Shown: positions 22,201-35,257 of the stretch, one piece after another
Numbering within the stretch: position 1 is the stretch's first letter
Layout: each line of letters opens with the position of its first letter
NCBI GenBank assembly: GCA_032207245.1
Contig: CM063504.1
Span: 17,881,951 to 17,945,950 of the forward strand
Direction: 5' to 3'
DNA length: 64,000 bases
From: Pardosa pseudoannulata
Lineage: Eukaryota; Arthropoda; Arachnida; Araneae; Lycosidae
Notes under the pieces: generated by a model
What the model was told of the DNA's origin: nothing
Databases searched by the model: none
Seen by the model: only the letters and a program-made list of their open reading frames with translations
Translations under genes and position numbers: made by a program

Positions 22201-25200
22201 TTGCAAGGAATGATAATTAATGCAGGTGATAAATGATTATGAATGTGTAAGTAAAAAATAAAATGATTAAAGTAGTTTTATTTTCAAATACGAAAATATA
22301 TTTATTCTAGTGACATAATTTTCACTGCCTAAATAAAATTTATTTCTTTTTCAGATGCAAGTTTTTTTGCTTCACCCTCAGGTGATCATGCACGTCCACA
22401 GTATGACAGTACAACCCCTACAAATAAGGAAAAAAAACCATTTCAATTATCTCCTTATGCTGCAGAATTCATTCCTCGAAATTTTCGCCCAGATGCAGGG
22501 GTTAGTGATAATCATTTATCATTTTGATCACAGGTCACAGCATAGTTTTTTTCTGTAACTCATACTTAGTTGGATAGTACGTAGACATCAAAGGCATCAA
22601 AGGTGATGTGGCAACTGGACCATATGGGCCAAGCCCTTCAATCCAGAGGCTTCTGTCAGTAAGCGCAAAAATGACAACGAGCAAAAAATAAACACATAAA
22701 AGAGCAAAGAGATAGAAGGGTGGATTCGTGAGTTCATAACACAAAACTAGAGAGTAGAGAGTTTAGGGATAGAAAAACAAATATTTTTGTGGCCAGTGAC
22801 ATCTGTATGAAAAAAGCCGAAAATGTAGAATAATAATGATCAAGATTGAAAAAATTAAAAATTTTGGAAAATAAAAATATACGTTTTAAAAATAAATTAT
22901 ATTAAAAATCCAAAAAGGGCCTAAATAATAATTTTTAAGCATAAAAATAATTTTTATTAATTTAGATTAGGTTTTATAAATTTTTATTTATTGAATAATA
23001 ATAATCAGAAACGATAAAGTTAAAAATTTTGAAAAAATATATATATATGTTTTAAAAATAAATTGCACTAAAAATCTGAAAAGGGCCTAAATGATGATAA
23101 ATGTAAAAAACAATTTTCATTAATTTTAATTAAATTCTAGAATTTTTGTTAGTACTTAGGACGGATGGACTCATACTTACTGATATGCAATTTTTTTTAT
23201 TTTATTTTTTTTTTCTGGTGTTTAATCTTTAGGAGCATCTAAAATTTCATATTTTTATTGCTGATTTGTCATTAGTCTTAAAATTGAAACACTTTTTTTG
23301 TGAATATTTAAATTTATCCTTTTACTAAAAATACTTGAAAAAGTTTATTTGTTAAAGTTGATTGAATAAAAGTTGATTTAATTTAATTTTATATTTCTTT
23401 TGTGACAATACTTTTTTTGTGTTTATGTTAAGTTTATTTCCTTAACATATCTTAAAATATCAGTTATCTAAAGTATCTCATTTTAATAATTGCTGTTCAC
23501 TTAACAAACCAACTCCCTTTTTATGTAATTTTAAACAAAAACTTGATAAATATTGTTTTTATGACTATTCATGCTAATAAATTTTTATTTTTTTAGGTTA
23601 TTGAACAATCAACTACAGAACAAGATTCTCTTCCAGTGATACAACTTCGGTCATTTTTAAGTGAAATTAATATGAGCCCTGGAAAATATGACAGAAAAAT
23701 CAGACCTTTGATTGATACATTAAATTCAACTGTTGATGATGATGATACTATACGTGCTATTGTGAATGTTATATTTGATGAGGTTTGTATCATCTACCAA
23801 TTTTAAGTAATTCATAACTCTATTATGTAAATACTAGCTGCTTTGTGCTGTCTTCGGTCTGGGTAATTGCTGTTTCCACATGAGTGTAACTTAAAAATTC
23901 AAATAAGTTTTTAGATTTTTTTTTTTTTTACATTATCTGTAGTTTTGAAACATCTTATTCAAACAGTAAATATATATATATATTGAGTACTTTATTAGCT
24001 TTATTTATTTGTAAATGTTTCGTTTCATGACAAAGTTTCCATTATGGACAAGTAAAAAGGTTTTTAACTGTTAAGTTTTAATTGAAAAGTATTCATATGT
24101 CTGATTGCTGGAAATGAAAATATTTCTTAATTGAAACGTGTTAAATGTAGTAACATCTCTTCTGTATTATTTCTTTGCATTGTTTCTTAGGTTTTCTATT
24201 TTTATTGAACCTTAAACTTTTCAGAATGACCATAGCATTACATTTGTTAAGAAGCCAATGCAATTTAAAGCCTTATTATTTTCTTTTAAAGTAAAATGTA
24301 TACTTTTAACAAGAATTGTTGTTTGTTGACACTTAGAATAAACCTGCTCGATTTATTAAATCTCTACAACTCATATGATGTTCTTGCAATGGTTAAAAGC
24401 AATTATAATGCTCTCCCAAAATTTTTCTTTAAAAACAACTTTAATTTTTTTGCTTTTTTTTACCATATTGTTTCAAATTTTTAAGAAAATTTTGTTTTAT
24501 TCACATGTAAATATTTTAATAATGTCTTTTTAATGAGATTCTTTAAAATTTATATTGAATGTTACATGTTCTAGCTCATTTCTTCCATTCAGTATATTGC
24601 ATTACATATTAGTTAATTTTGACTTAATTTATTATTATATTTAATGTTACATTATTTTCATTTTATAGTCGGTCAGGCAACAAAATTTAAGATACAGTGG
24701 AGCTAGATTGTGTAAATCCATTTGCACTGGTATGGATCCACCATCTAATCATTTAAGTTTCAAGGAGGTTCTTTTAAAAAGGTAAACTTTTTTTTGGTAA
24801 ATGAATCTTCAGAATCATTTCAACAGGGTGTCTACTTTTTAGGAAAGTCTGGATAAAGCCAAGAAATGTTTCAGGGTCATAGTTGCATCCAATGATATTT
24901 TACCTTCTCTGTAACAGTTCTATAAAGCAATTTTTTGTCAGCATGTAACCAGTTGATAAAATTTTTTGCCCAAATTTGTACTATTTGTAAATGGTAATAA
25001 TCTTCCATTAGAAGCTAAATACAGTATCAAGTTATAAGGAGTTGCTGTTATTCTTATATCAAAGACTATAATAACTTGATTATTTATGCCTGATTGGATG
25101 ATATGTTCTAAGCTGGATCAATGCATTTAAATGCACCTTGAATAAAACCAGCAGAGTTATATCATTGCTAAAATGTCTGGTTAGATCAAGAATGTTTTCC

Positions 25201-28200
25201 CCCCTTTATTTTGCCATACTACAAAATACTGTTTGAAAGCCATCATATTCTCAAAGTTAATGTTTTTTGTAAAGTGCCTGGCAATGTAGAAGTATATCCC
25301 TCCTACCTCTGAACAGAAAATAATTATAAGAATTTTTTTAGATAAAAGATGTTATGAAATTTTTTTAAAGTGTCTTCAGTGTGCCAAGCTAAAGTCAGGA
25401 AATAGACTTTTAGCAATTCAGTAGACATCCTGTTCAATCTAGCATTTATCATTTAAAAAAAAATGCTAAATTCATTTGATAAAATGCAGAGAAATGTTGA
25501 AATTCATTTGTTTAAAAAAGTATAAATTGTACTAATTTTTTTTAAATCTTAGTTTTAGACATGTGTTGTGACCCTTAGATTAAAGTAATATGGCTAAAAG
25601 CTTTCTTAACCCTTTAAATTGCAAATAACTGAAAGGGTTATTTTGCTTCTTATTCTGTACCCTTGTTGATATCAAAGCAGGAGGACCTATTCAGGTCCAC
25701 AAATTTATCTTACATGTATTTTTAGTATAAAGGTAGATGTTCTTGAGTCTGCCATGTTTTAACCTGACAAGTTCATGATTCTTCTCTTGCACACAAGCCA
25801 TTATATGGCTATTGGTAAACTGCCATTTATAAACTTCATTTATAAATGTCCTTTTCTATGTTAACTTCTGATACAGAACATACGTCAGTTTTAGTTAAGT
25901 TACCCTTAAATAGTCAGTCACCTCAAGACAAATACAAGAAGCTGAATTTTTCGTAACTAAGCTTCTACTGCTTAATTAAAATAAAGTATATGTTTATTTT
26001 GTGCCATACTTTTGAAATGAGTGGGCCATTGAATGAACTGTGTGTCATAGGTTGTCAATGCCTTCCTTACATCATTTTGTACCTGTGTTTTTAATTTTTA
26101 CAGTAAGTATTCCTTTGTCCTTGCCTCTTTGATCTTTATGAGGTATCTGGCAACCAGGAAATTTACCAATGACCAGTTCAACCATTATAGTACTCAAAGG
26201 GCCAAGAAAACTTTAATATTCAAAGTATTAAAACACTTTACTTTTTAACTCATTTTAGATGTGAATATGAATTTAAACGTCAGAGAAATCTTGCTCAAGC
26301 TGAAGATGGTGGTGAATACCTGCGAGGATTTGCCATGTTTATGGCTGAATTATACTCACAGTTAGAAGTAAGGATTTTTGAAATTTATTTTTGTCTACCT
26401 CCCCCCCCCTTTTTTTTCCTAAAATAAACTAGCTACTGTTATTAAATTTTAGAATTTGCCTCATAGTTATATAACAGATTCTTTACAAATAATTTGAAAT
26501 CAAAAGTAGGACTGTTTAGCGAAAGAACATAAGTTGAAACTTTTAAACCAAAAATAATAGAACATTTAAATATTTTTTATCTGTTGAATGTTCAGTATTT
26601 GAGGCAGTAACTATATTATATCTAACAAATATTAAATATCTTATTAATATGCTGGTTCAACCATATTCTTGATTTTATTAAAAGCATTGATTTAAAGATT
26701 TAAATCCAATCTTTTAACTAACTTTTATGGTTATAAGTTTAGTAAATGGGGTTTATATGATATAATTTATTTTTACAAGGAAAACTTATATAAATGAAAT
26801 TTTAATTTTCATACAGAAATGTATTAAAGAAAAATGATTATTTAAAACTTTTGTTAGGGAATAATTATTCATAAGAAAACTTCCCAATATGTATAAAATG
26901 ATTTTCTGTTTTAGTCTGGTCCTCAGAAAAATTCTCTTTTGGGAGACAATATACCAAAACTTATCAAGACAATTATTTCATTTCCTACTGCAGATAATTT
27001 GAAATGTGCCTGCCAAATCCTTAAGGTAAGTAATTTGGGTTTTATAAATGATATTTTTCTCCCTAACTGTTTCGCTAAATAGTGTTTTGAGCTCAGAAAT
27101 TTTGTAATTCAGTATATTATATCCTTTTAAAATATCTTACATAGATTTTAAAATTTATATTGTAAAAGATATATTCATGTAAAAGATGTAAATTTAAATT
27201 TATTTGTATTAACTATATTTTAACATATACAAAAATTGGTCTAAATTTTCTTTAAACCTTGATCTCTTTTACTCTTAAATAAGTTTTATTTGTAATGTAT
27301 ACAGTGCTAAAGATGAAATTTAAAATATTAAGTTGGTTAAGTACTAACCACATTTGATTCCTCTAGCTCCATGTAAACCTAAGAGGAAAATTCTTTTACA
27401 TCTAAGTGTTTTAAGGTTTCTTTAAATAAATTTTACTACACGAGAGAGGGAAATTCTCCATCGTCATGTGTGATGACTAAATTTTAAAGAGAAAAAAGAG
27501 TTTGTGTATTATCCTAGAGATTTTTTCTCTATTGCAATGCTACAATTTAAGGAAATCTTTAACAGTCCAGAAGTAGAATCATTTCCCCATAGGCTAATTT
27601 GAATTCAAGGTATCCAATATGGCTGGTACCCAATCATGTTACTCCAACAAACAACCCCCTTAGAGCAAGCCAAATTTTAAAAAAGGTGTAATATCGCCAA
27701 GATATTATTTTCTGGCTTTGTTTCAAATGTTACACTAGAAATATTTTCCAGTTAGGATTCATTCAGTTAAAATTGTGTAATTGTTTAGGAAATTGAAAAG
27801 GATATAAACTTGCATTTAAAGTATTTTAATAAAAATAAAATATGAATAGGCAATACAAATTTTTGTTTAAATAAAATTGTCTTAAGACTTGATATTGAAT
27901 CATTTGTTTTGAATGAAAACAAAAGGTGATGTATTTATTTTTATTTTATTTGTTAGAAAATTATTTCATAGTTGTAGTGGTTAATTTTAATTACTTTTAA
28001 ATTATAATTTTAAATATTGTTATCAAATGAAAGTTTGAAGTATGTTATAAAAATAAATTAAAAATGGAGGTTTTATGTTAAGTGAATTAAGTATATATCA
28101 TGCATATAAATATTGATATCTTAACTAATGAGTTGATGATTCAAAATATTGAATATTTTTGAAAATATCACATTTATGATACCTGGTAATGAGTTACTAC

Positions 28201-28582
28201 CACATAAAAACTTTACAAAATGCAATATAGTTGTAACTAAATACTTCACAGAAAATTATTAATTTACGTTAGGTTTAGGAATTTGAATGTGAAAAGTTCA
28301 ATATGATATTGACATGCCTTTTGCTGACAAATTTTGTTGCATTTACCATATTCCTTGGTACAATCAGGTTGGATCATCTACAGACGTTAATGGAAAATGC
28401 ATTTTTGTTTCCATCAGAAGAGCAGTAACTCCTGATTTCATATTACAATAATGTAAAACTCAACAAGTACTAAAAGCTCTACATCTTTATTAAAATTAAA
28501 TATTTGGTAGAAACTGGCATGTAAAATCTATATGATCCTCCTTGGTCATCTGAAGTATGATTAAAAGTATTTTAACTTGTAG

Positions 28583-28635
<53 letters not shown>

Positions 28636-30197
28636 TATATGAATAATCAAATCTTTTCTTTGTAAATATTTTATCTAGCTTGTTGGAGCTTTCTTAGAAG
28701 ATAATGAAAAAAATAACTCAAATTCTACCCCTGAAATGGATAGCTTAATCTTCTCCTTGAAAAATTTGGCAAATGATCAAGACTATGCAAGGTATTATTT
28801 TAAAACTGGTTTAGTATACAAATGATAAATTGTCTAAATAGTTTTACTTTTAGTATTTGTAATTACATGTGTAAGAGTTTAATTAAAAAAATTGAACTGT
28901 TTTATTACTTAACCCTGTATAATTTTTAGTTCTTATTTTTAAATTTGTCATTGCAAAAATAATTCCGTATCTCGGGTATTGTTGCAATATTACTTCTATA
29001 AATAAAAATTGATAATATAAAAACGGTTTTTGTTTTCTATAATAATCTGCTTTTAGGCATACTTTGTAATTTAAATATGTACCAAAGAGCCATTACATTA
29101 AGGCTGCCCTCCATTTGTAACAATGTGCATGTCCAGAGAACAAAACCAATGCATGTGCACAGCTGATGTTGGAGTTTATAAAGTAGAGTATATATACATA
29201 CTGCAAGGAGCAACATAATAGGAAAATTAGCTGATTTCTCGAACTTTGATAAAGGTCAAATTGTTATGGGAACAAGGAACATCAATATCAGAAATGGCGT
29301 GTTTAATGGGCTTCATATGCAATTGTCGTGAGCACATATCGAAAATGGTGTATGGTTGGTGAAGCAACAAGTTGCCATCCATGACACATTGATTTGCAAG
29401 GAGAGCAAAAATTGCTGTGCATTGTTCACCATGACCAAAGAGTTACAACAGCCTAAATCATCACCAGCTACAACAGTGGTACCCAGTTAGTAAGAGGGTG
29501 GCCATCATTTAATGGATGTTTGGTATATACTCTGATAAGCTCCTCATGATGTGCTGAAGACAATTGACTATTAGCTTGATACGTTTTAATTAAATGTAAG
29601 AATGGTATACCAATATACACAAGGTTTCATTGAAGACCTGATCATGTTTCAATTTTTGCCTTAATTCTTTCAAATATTGTGATAATCCCATTTGTTTAAT
29701 TACTGAACTTGTCAAAGCTCTTGTTACCGTACCTTGTAAACTATTCACATGATTAAGAGACAGAAGCTACAAAATAAGTATTCACGATTAAAATATTAAA
29801 CACATGAAAAGAATTGTATTTAACAAAGACCTTTATTTAAAACTTTTGAAATTCGGCATAAAATTTGCACAAGCTGTTTCTAACAATTTTGCTACTTCAT
29901 GATTAGCCAAGTTTGAATATTTTAACTTCATAATCTTACATTTAAGAAAAAAAAAATCTGATGGACACTAACATGACTTATTGGTTTGTGTATTAAATAA
30001 CGCAGATTTGTTTGTTACACTTCATGCAAACTTAATTTATTTGAATGTGAAATATGATCCTCCAATTCTGTAGCAGCTGTAATTTAAAATGTTTGATTTA
30101 AATAACATACTAAAATTTATGAAATTTTAGTTTATTGGTGAGTAGAATTTTATTTAACAATATTAGATGGAGGTTTTATTATTTGATGTATTGATTT

Positions 30198-30231
<34 letters not shown>

Positions 30232-33200
30232 TGCATGTTACTGTATAAGATTGGAGGTGCACAAATAGGTGCTCCAACAGTTAAATAGAAAACTTCTAGA
30301 TCTCTTTGGTTTTTATTTGAGTTATGTATATGTTACTGTGAATGCCCGAAATTGGAGAATGTCGACATTCACCGATGAATGTTGATATACACCAAATACC
30401 TCGGGGAAAGACCGAATATTTTATTATATTCTTATATATTTGGACTATTACCGGTGTATGTTGACAATTCCCATGCACTGGTGGTGAATGTTGAAGAAAA
30501 TATTTTTGTTACGTTTTTAAATCATACTTTATTATTAACAACTTTATTATTATAAAATAGCACATAAAATGAAGGAATACTCCAAAGTCCCTGTGTCCAT
30601 TCCAAAGAAAAATATCAAGTAGGAGACTCAACCTACTACACCTTCTATCAAGCCGTGACTAAACATCAGAAGTTTATTTCTATTAAAAGAACGGCCGAAA
30701 AAGTTAATCTTCCAATGCATGCCACGAAAATGTTACAAATCTCAAAAAGAAAATTTCCTCCTGCTCAAATTGATAACACTGTGCGAATACCAGTCCTTGA
30801 TGTCGACCGTGGTCGTACAGATGCCCGAAATATATTGGCGGTTGCTATTTAAATAGAAGATTTCGACTTTTATAAATTAGTAAACAAAAATGGTACCCTC
30901 AAGCAGTTTTATACCCGTTATCAGTTTATATTTTATAAAAAAGGTTGCTCTCCATAGATGAGATTTCTTCTCTTGAAATGTCGCTGAGAGAAGCCGCTGA
31001 AACTAATTCGAGAAGTGGAGGGCATGCATATAAACGCTGTCATTGCAAAAAGAAATGTTTCATTACTAAATACCATTGTAAATGTAAGGGACTCTTCTGC
31101 AATTCAAATTCCTATAAGAGTTTAAACTATTGCAGCAAATAAGATAGTATAACGTCAATCAGATAATTAAGTTAACTATTGATACGATTTTCTGTTCTAA
31201 GAGTGTTCGGTTTGTTTTAAGTTCCACAGTCACATGTGCTAGTACTATAGATTTGAATGAATTACGGAGAAGAAAATATAAATATTCGACATGTTCAACA
31301 TTCACCATTAGTGCATGGTGAATGTCGACATTTACCGGTGTAAGTCAGAAATAAGGGTATTTAGCAAATATTTCGGACATACACCAAACGACTAAGTGAA
31401 TGTTGGCATTCACCAGTGGAAGTCGGCATTTTCCAGATTTCGGTCATTCACCGTAACATATACACAGATCAGAATTTCTGATTGTCCAGCATTTTTTTCA
31501 AAGTCATTCATGGGAATGTATCAAAATTCAAAAAAACTAAATATTAGTTATTTTAATAGTTGCACAATGATGCTTATAAATTCTAAAATTTTTGTTTCTT
31601 TATATGTTGAGAAAAATTTATTCATTTTAAAGGTAAGATTTTAGAAAAAATAAGCTTTTATGAAAATAATTTTCTGTTGTGTTCTTTGTTTGTAATAAAG
31701 CTAAGAATTTCCTATCATTTAAAGATCTTATGTAAAATTCTTTTTCAGATTCTGTTGTTATTAATGTGATAAATACTAAAGGATTTGTAAAATATTGATA
31801 ATACAACTTTGAAATTTTCCATCATCTATGTACAAAATGGGCAGACTGTCTCTGTTCTTCTCAGAGGGGAGGGGGGTTAGACATCTTTATATTTTTTCGA
31901 GTTTTGTATATTTCAAGCTTATTTGTTTATTGTCCTCAGCGTGATCACAATAGCGGAGAACTTGCTAAATTGTGTTTATGACATAGCTGGAGGATGCTTG
32001 TTTCTTCCCCAAAGTTAACCAGGAGGATTAGCTTAGAACCATGGAAAAACTTATTCATTGGATAGAGTCGGAAGCAGTCTCTAGTAGGGTAGAAAATTTG
32101 ACACAGTGAGCATAGCAACTCAAGCAATTCAAAAAGTTAACTGAAAATAAACATAGAAGAGGTAACTCAATAGGAGTTGTACATCAATAATTATGCACAC
32201 ATTATATAGATAGATGTACACATAGACACACACATTTCATATTAAATCTGTAAAAATAAACAAGGAAAATTTACTTATTAAAAGTACTTATGAAATGAAA
32301 AGTAAATTATTTTGTAAGAGACAAGAATTATCAAAATTTGCCTCAATTTTATTTAATTTATACAAATTTCAAGGAAAGATTCTTCCTTTTTAGATTTGAG
32401 TATATTATATTAAGGACTTTCATCCCAAAATTTAATACCATATATTACTTGGTCATATTTAGAAAAAATGTAATTTAACTAAAGTATAATTTTTTGGGTG
32501 AAGATATTAACTTCATCATTTAAAGGGCAGCACTCCCCTCTTATAAAAACTGAACTGCCTGCACCTGTTTTCGCTTCTAATATGCATTCATAACCAACAC
32601 TATTATCAGGTAGATTCCAGCATTTAGGAAGGTGGGAATGGCAAGGAGAATTTAGAGACCAGTGTATATTTTAGTAAGCTGCCTGCTTCTTGTCTCAGCT
32701 CTTCCAAGTGAATGCCATTATTGTATGTGCAACAATTTCTAGTAGGTGATTCATTGTGTGGGGAGTTAGAATCTCCATGAAGAGTTTGGGAGAAGGAAAC
32801 AAAGCAAAAAATGATCTTATGATTTACCTGGAATCCAGAATATGAGATTCCGGAGAAAGAAATCCTAGTACTAATGTCATGGCAAAATAAGTGAATGCAG
32901 ACAGAGGTGATCAAAATAAATATTTAAAATTTCAAACTTTTTTTTTTTTTTATGTGTGTATAGATGTCATGCTTAAACTAGTCGAGATGCATTCAGGTTT
33001 GGTCAAATTTGGTACTTCTATTTGAAATTTGTGAAAAGTTTCAATGCTGAAGTATAATACTTCCTTTACTTCATGCAAGGGAGTAATAAAAATTGAAAAA
33101 TATCTGTACATCAAAGATAAATATATTTGTGTAACAAAATTGAATCACTTTGTCAAAAATATTAAAATTTTATTTAAAAGTTCTGATATAAGAGTAATTG

Positions 33201-35176
33201 TAATTTTTATTAAATAACCTTACTACTCTGAGACCTGCCCTTGACTACTAATGTTTTATGATGTCAAATGTTGTTAAATAGTGAAGCAAAATTACTAAAA
33301 AGGCAAAATGATTTGTCATTTGATTCTTATTAAATGATTAGATTATAACTTGTATTAACTATTTTTGAGTGCTATAAGATAAATACTAGTTATTTTAATT
33401 TACAGGAATATCAGAGATATAATATCCAGTGTAACTAACTTAAGAGAAAATGGATGGGGAAGATCTGGAAACACGGAGAATACTGGTTATGAACCTCCCC
33501 CGCCTACATCTGTGGTAATATTTAGATATTATAAAAAATTTAACATTTAAAATTCCATGCATAAAATAAAAGATTTCATGCCATGTTTTTAGTATATAAT
33601 TATAATCATTACAGTTTAGGTAATGTTATTAAGAATTATATTTATTTTATGGAGTTACTTTCAAAAATATCTAGTGCTTAGATAACATTTTGTTGATGGT
33701 TATAATTATTTTGCTAATTATTTATTGAAAACTGGGATTTATTGTATTACAATTCACTTTATTCTACATCATGAAAATTTGGCAGTAATTCATTTTGAAT
33801 TCAATTTCCATATTCTTAAAAAAGGGGGGGGATGTTATAGAACCATTCTTAAAGTTGTGGCAGTAATTCAGTTTCCAAATATTGCTTGTACTGATCTAGC
33901 CTCATCAGGGATGCTGCTAGACTTCTAAAATCCCGGGACCCATAAGTTTAAAAAAATGTAGAGGAGTGAAAAAATTGGGTCACCATTTAAAGATATCTAA
34001 TTTATATTTAAGTTTATATAAACTATATATATTATATAAAGACATATAAGGAGTTTAAAAGTTTTATATATAAAAAAATATTTTTATTTTTGAGTTAAAA
34101 CTCAATACTGAAATCTTCAGAGGGGAAGGGGGTTACTAGCGAGCCATACTTCTGACTACGGCATGGAACCTCAATTATTTGATGTAATTAGGGCCCAGTC
34201 TCTTTCAGAAAATTGGAATTTTCAGATAATTGAGAACTATTCTTTCTTGCTCATTTCAGAAGAAAATGTTTTTAATTTTCAGATTAAGGACAGTATTATA
34301 TTGCTTTTAATGTTATAAGCACTTAATAAGTAAATTTTTAAAAAGCATCAAAATAGGAAAAATAAGATACCAGCATTTAAATTGTCTTTTACAAAAGTTT
34401 TGTCTGGTGCAGTTTTGATTGTCTAAAACAATTGCTCCAAAAACATTTTAAAATTGACTAAACTTTGTTAAGAGAGTTTCAGAAAATTGAGGGTCTACTG
34501 TATATTCATAAACCAGCATTGGGTCTCATTTCAGAAAAAAAATTTGAAATTGTTGCGGGACTACTGCATTTGATCTAGTCTGATGCAGCACACAGCAAAA
34601 CATTGCAGTGCTAATTCTAGGCATGTTTAGAATTTCTTTAAATTTTTAATGCTTTAGTAAAATTTATATAAATTAAAATTTGAAAAATAAAAGGATTTTA
34701 TATTACTAAAGAAGTTTTCATTTTTGTTTCATGGCAATTTTTTCATTAATCATGAAATAAAATATTAAAACTTTTCCCTGTAGCTCAATTAATAATGCTA
34801 ATTTAGCTCTGCAATTTCCTCCTTTGCCATCCAATAAGTTGTTCGCATTTGTAGATCATCTTGTTTAGAACTTTTGACCCACTGTTTTTCTGATGCAGTT
34901 TAAAGATTCATGCTGTTTCAAAATATTTAATGCTCATAAGTGTTGTGTTGAAGAATCTATACTTGTTGGATCTATGTGACATATTAATGGACTCCTGAAA
35001 ACTTTTAAACTCAGATGCGAGTGCATTTTTAACCTTGCTTTTCTGCAAACTGCACAAAGCATTTTTCTATTTCAGATTAAATGAACACACTTCATTCATC
35101 AGGCCGACTATTACCTTAAAAACAAAATCTAACTAAACTAATGTATGTTTGTGTGTGTGTGTGTGTGTGCATATAT

Positions 35177-35257
<81 letters not shown>

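Noticed and set aside
30331..31458. CRISPR-like array from the repeated GAATGTCGACATTC words
   Set aside because: The words are confined to the two inverted arms of one transposon, spacing is irregular, and the genome is eukaryotic.
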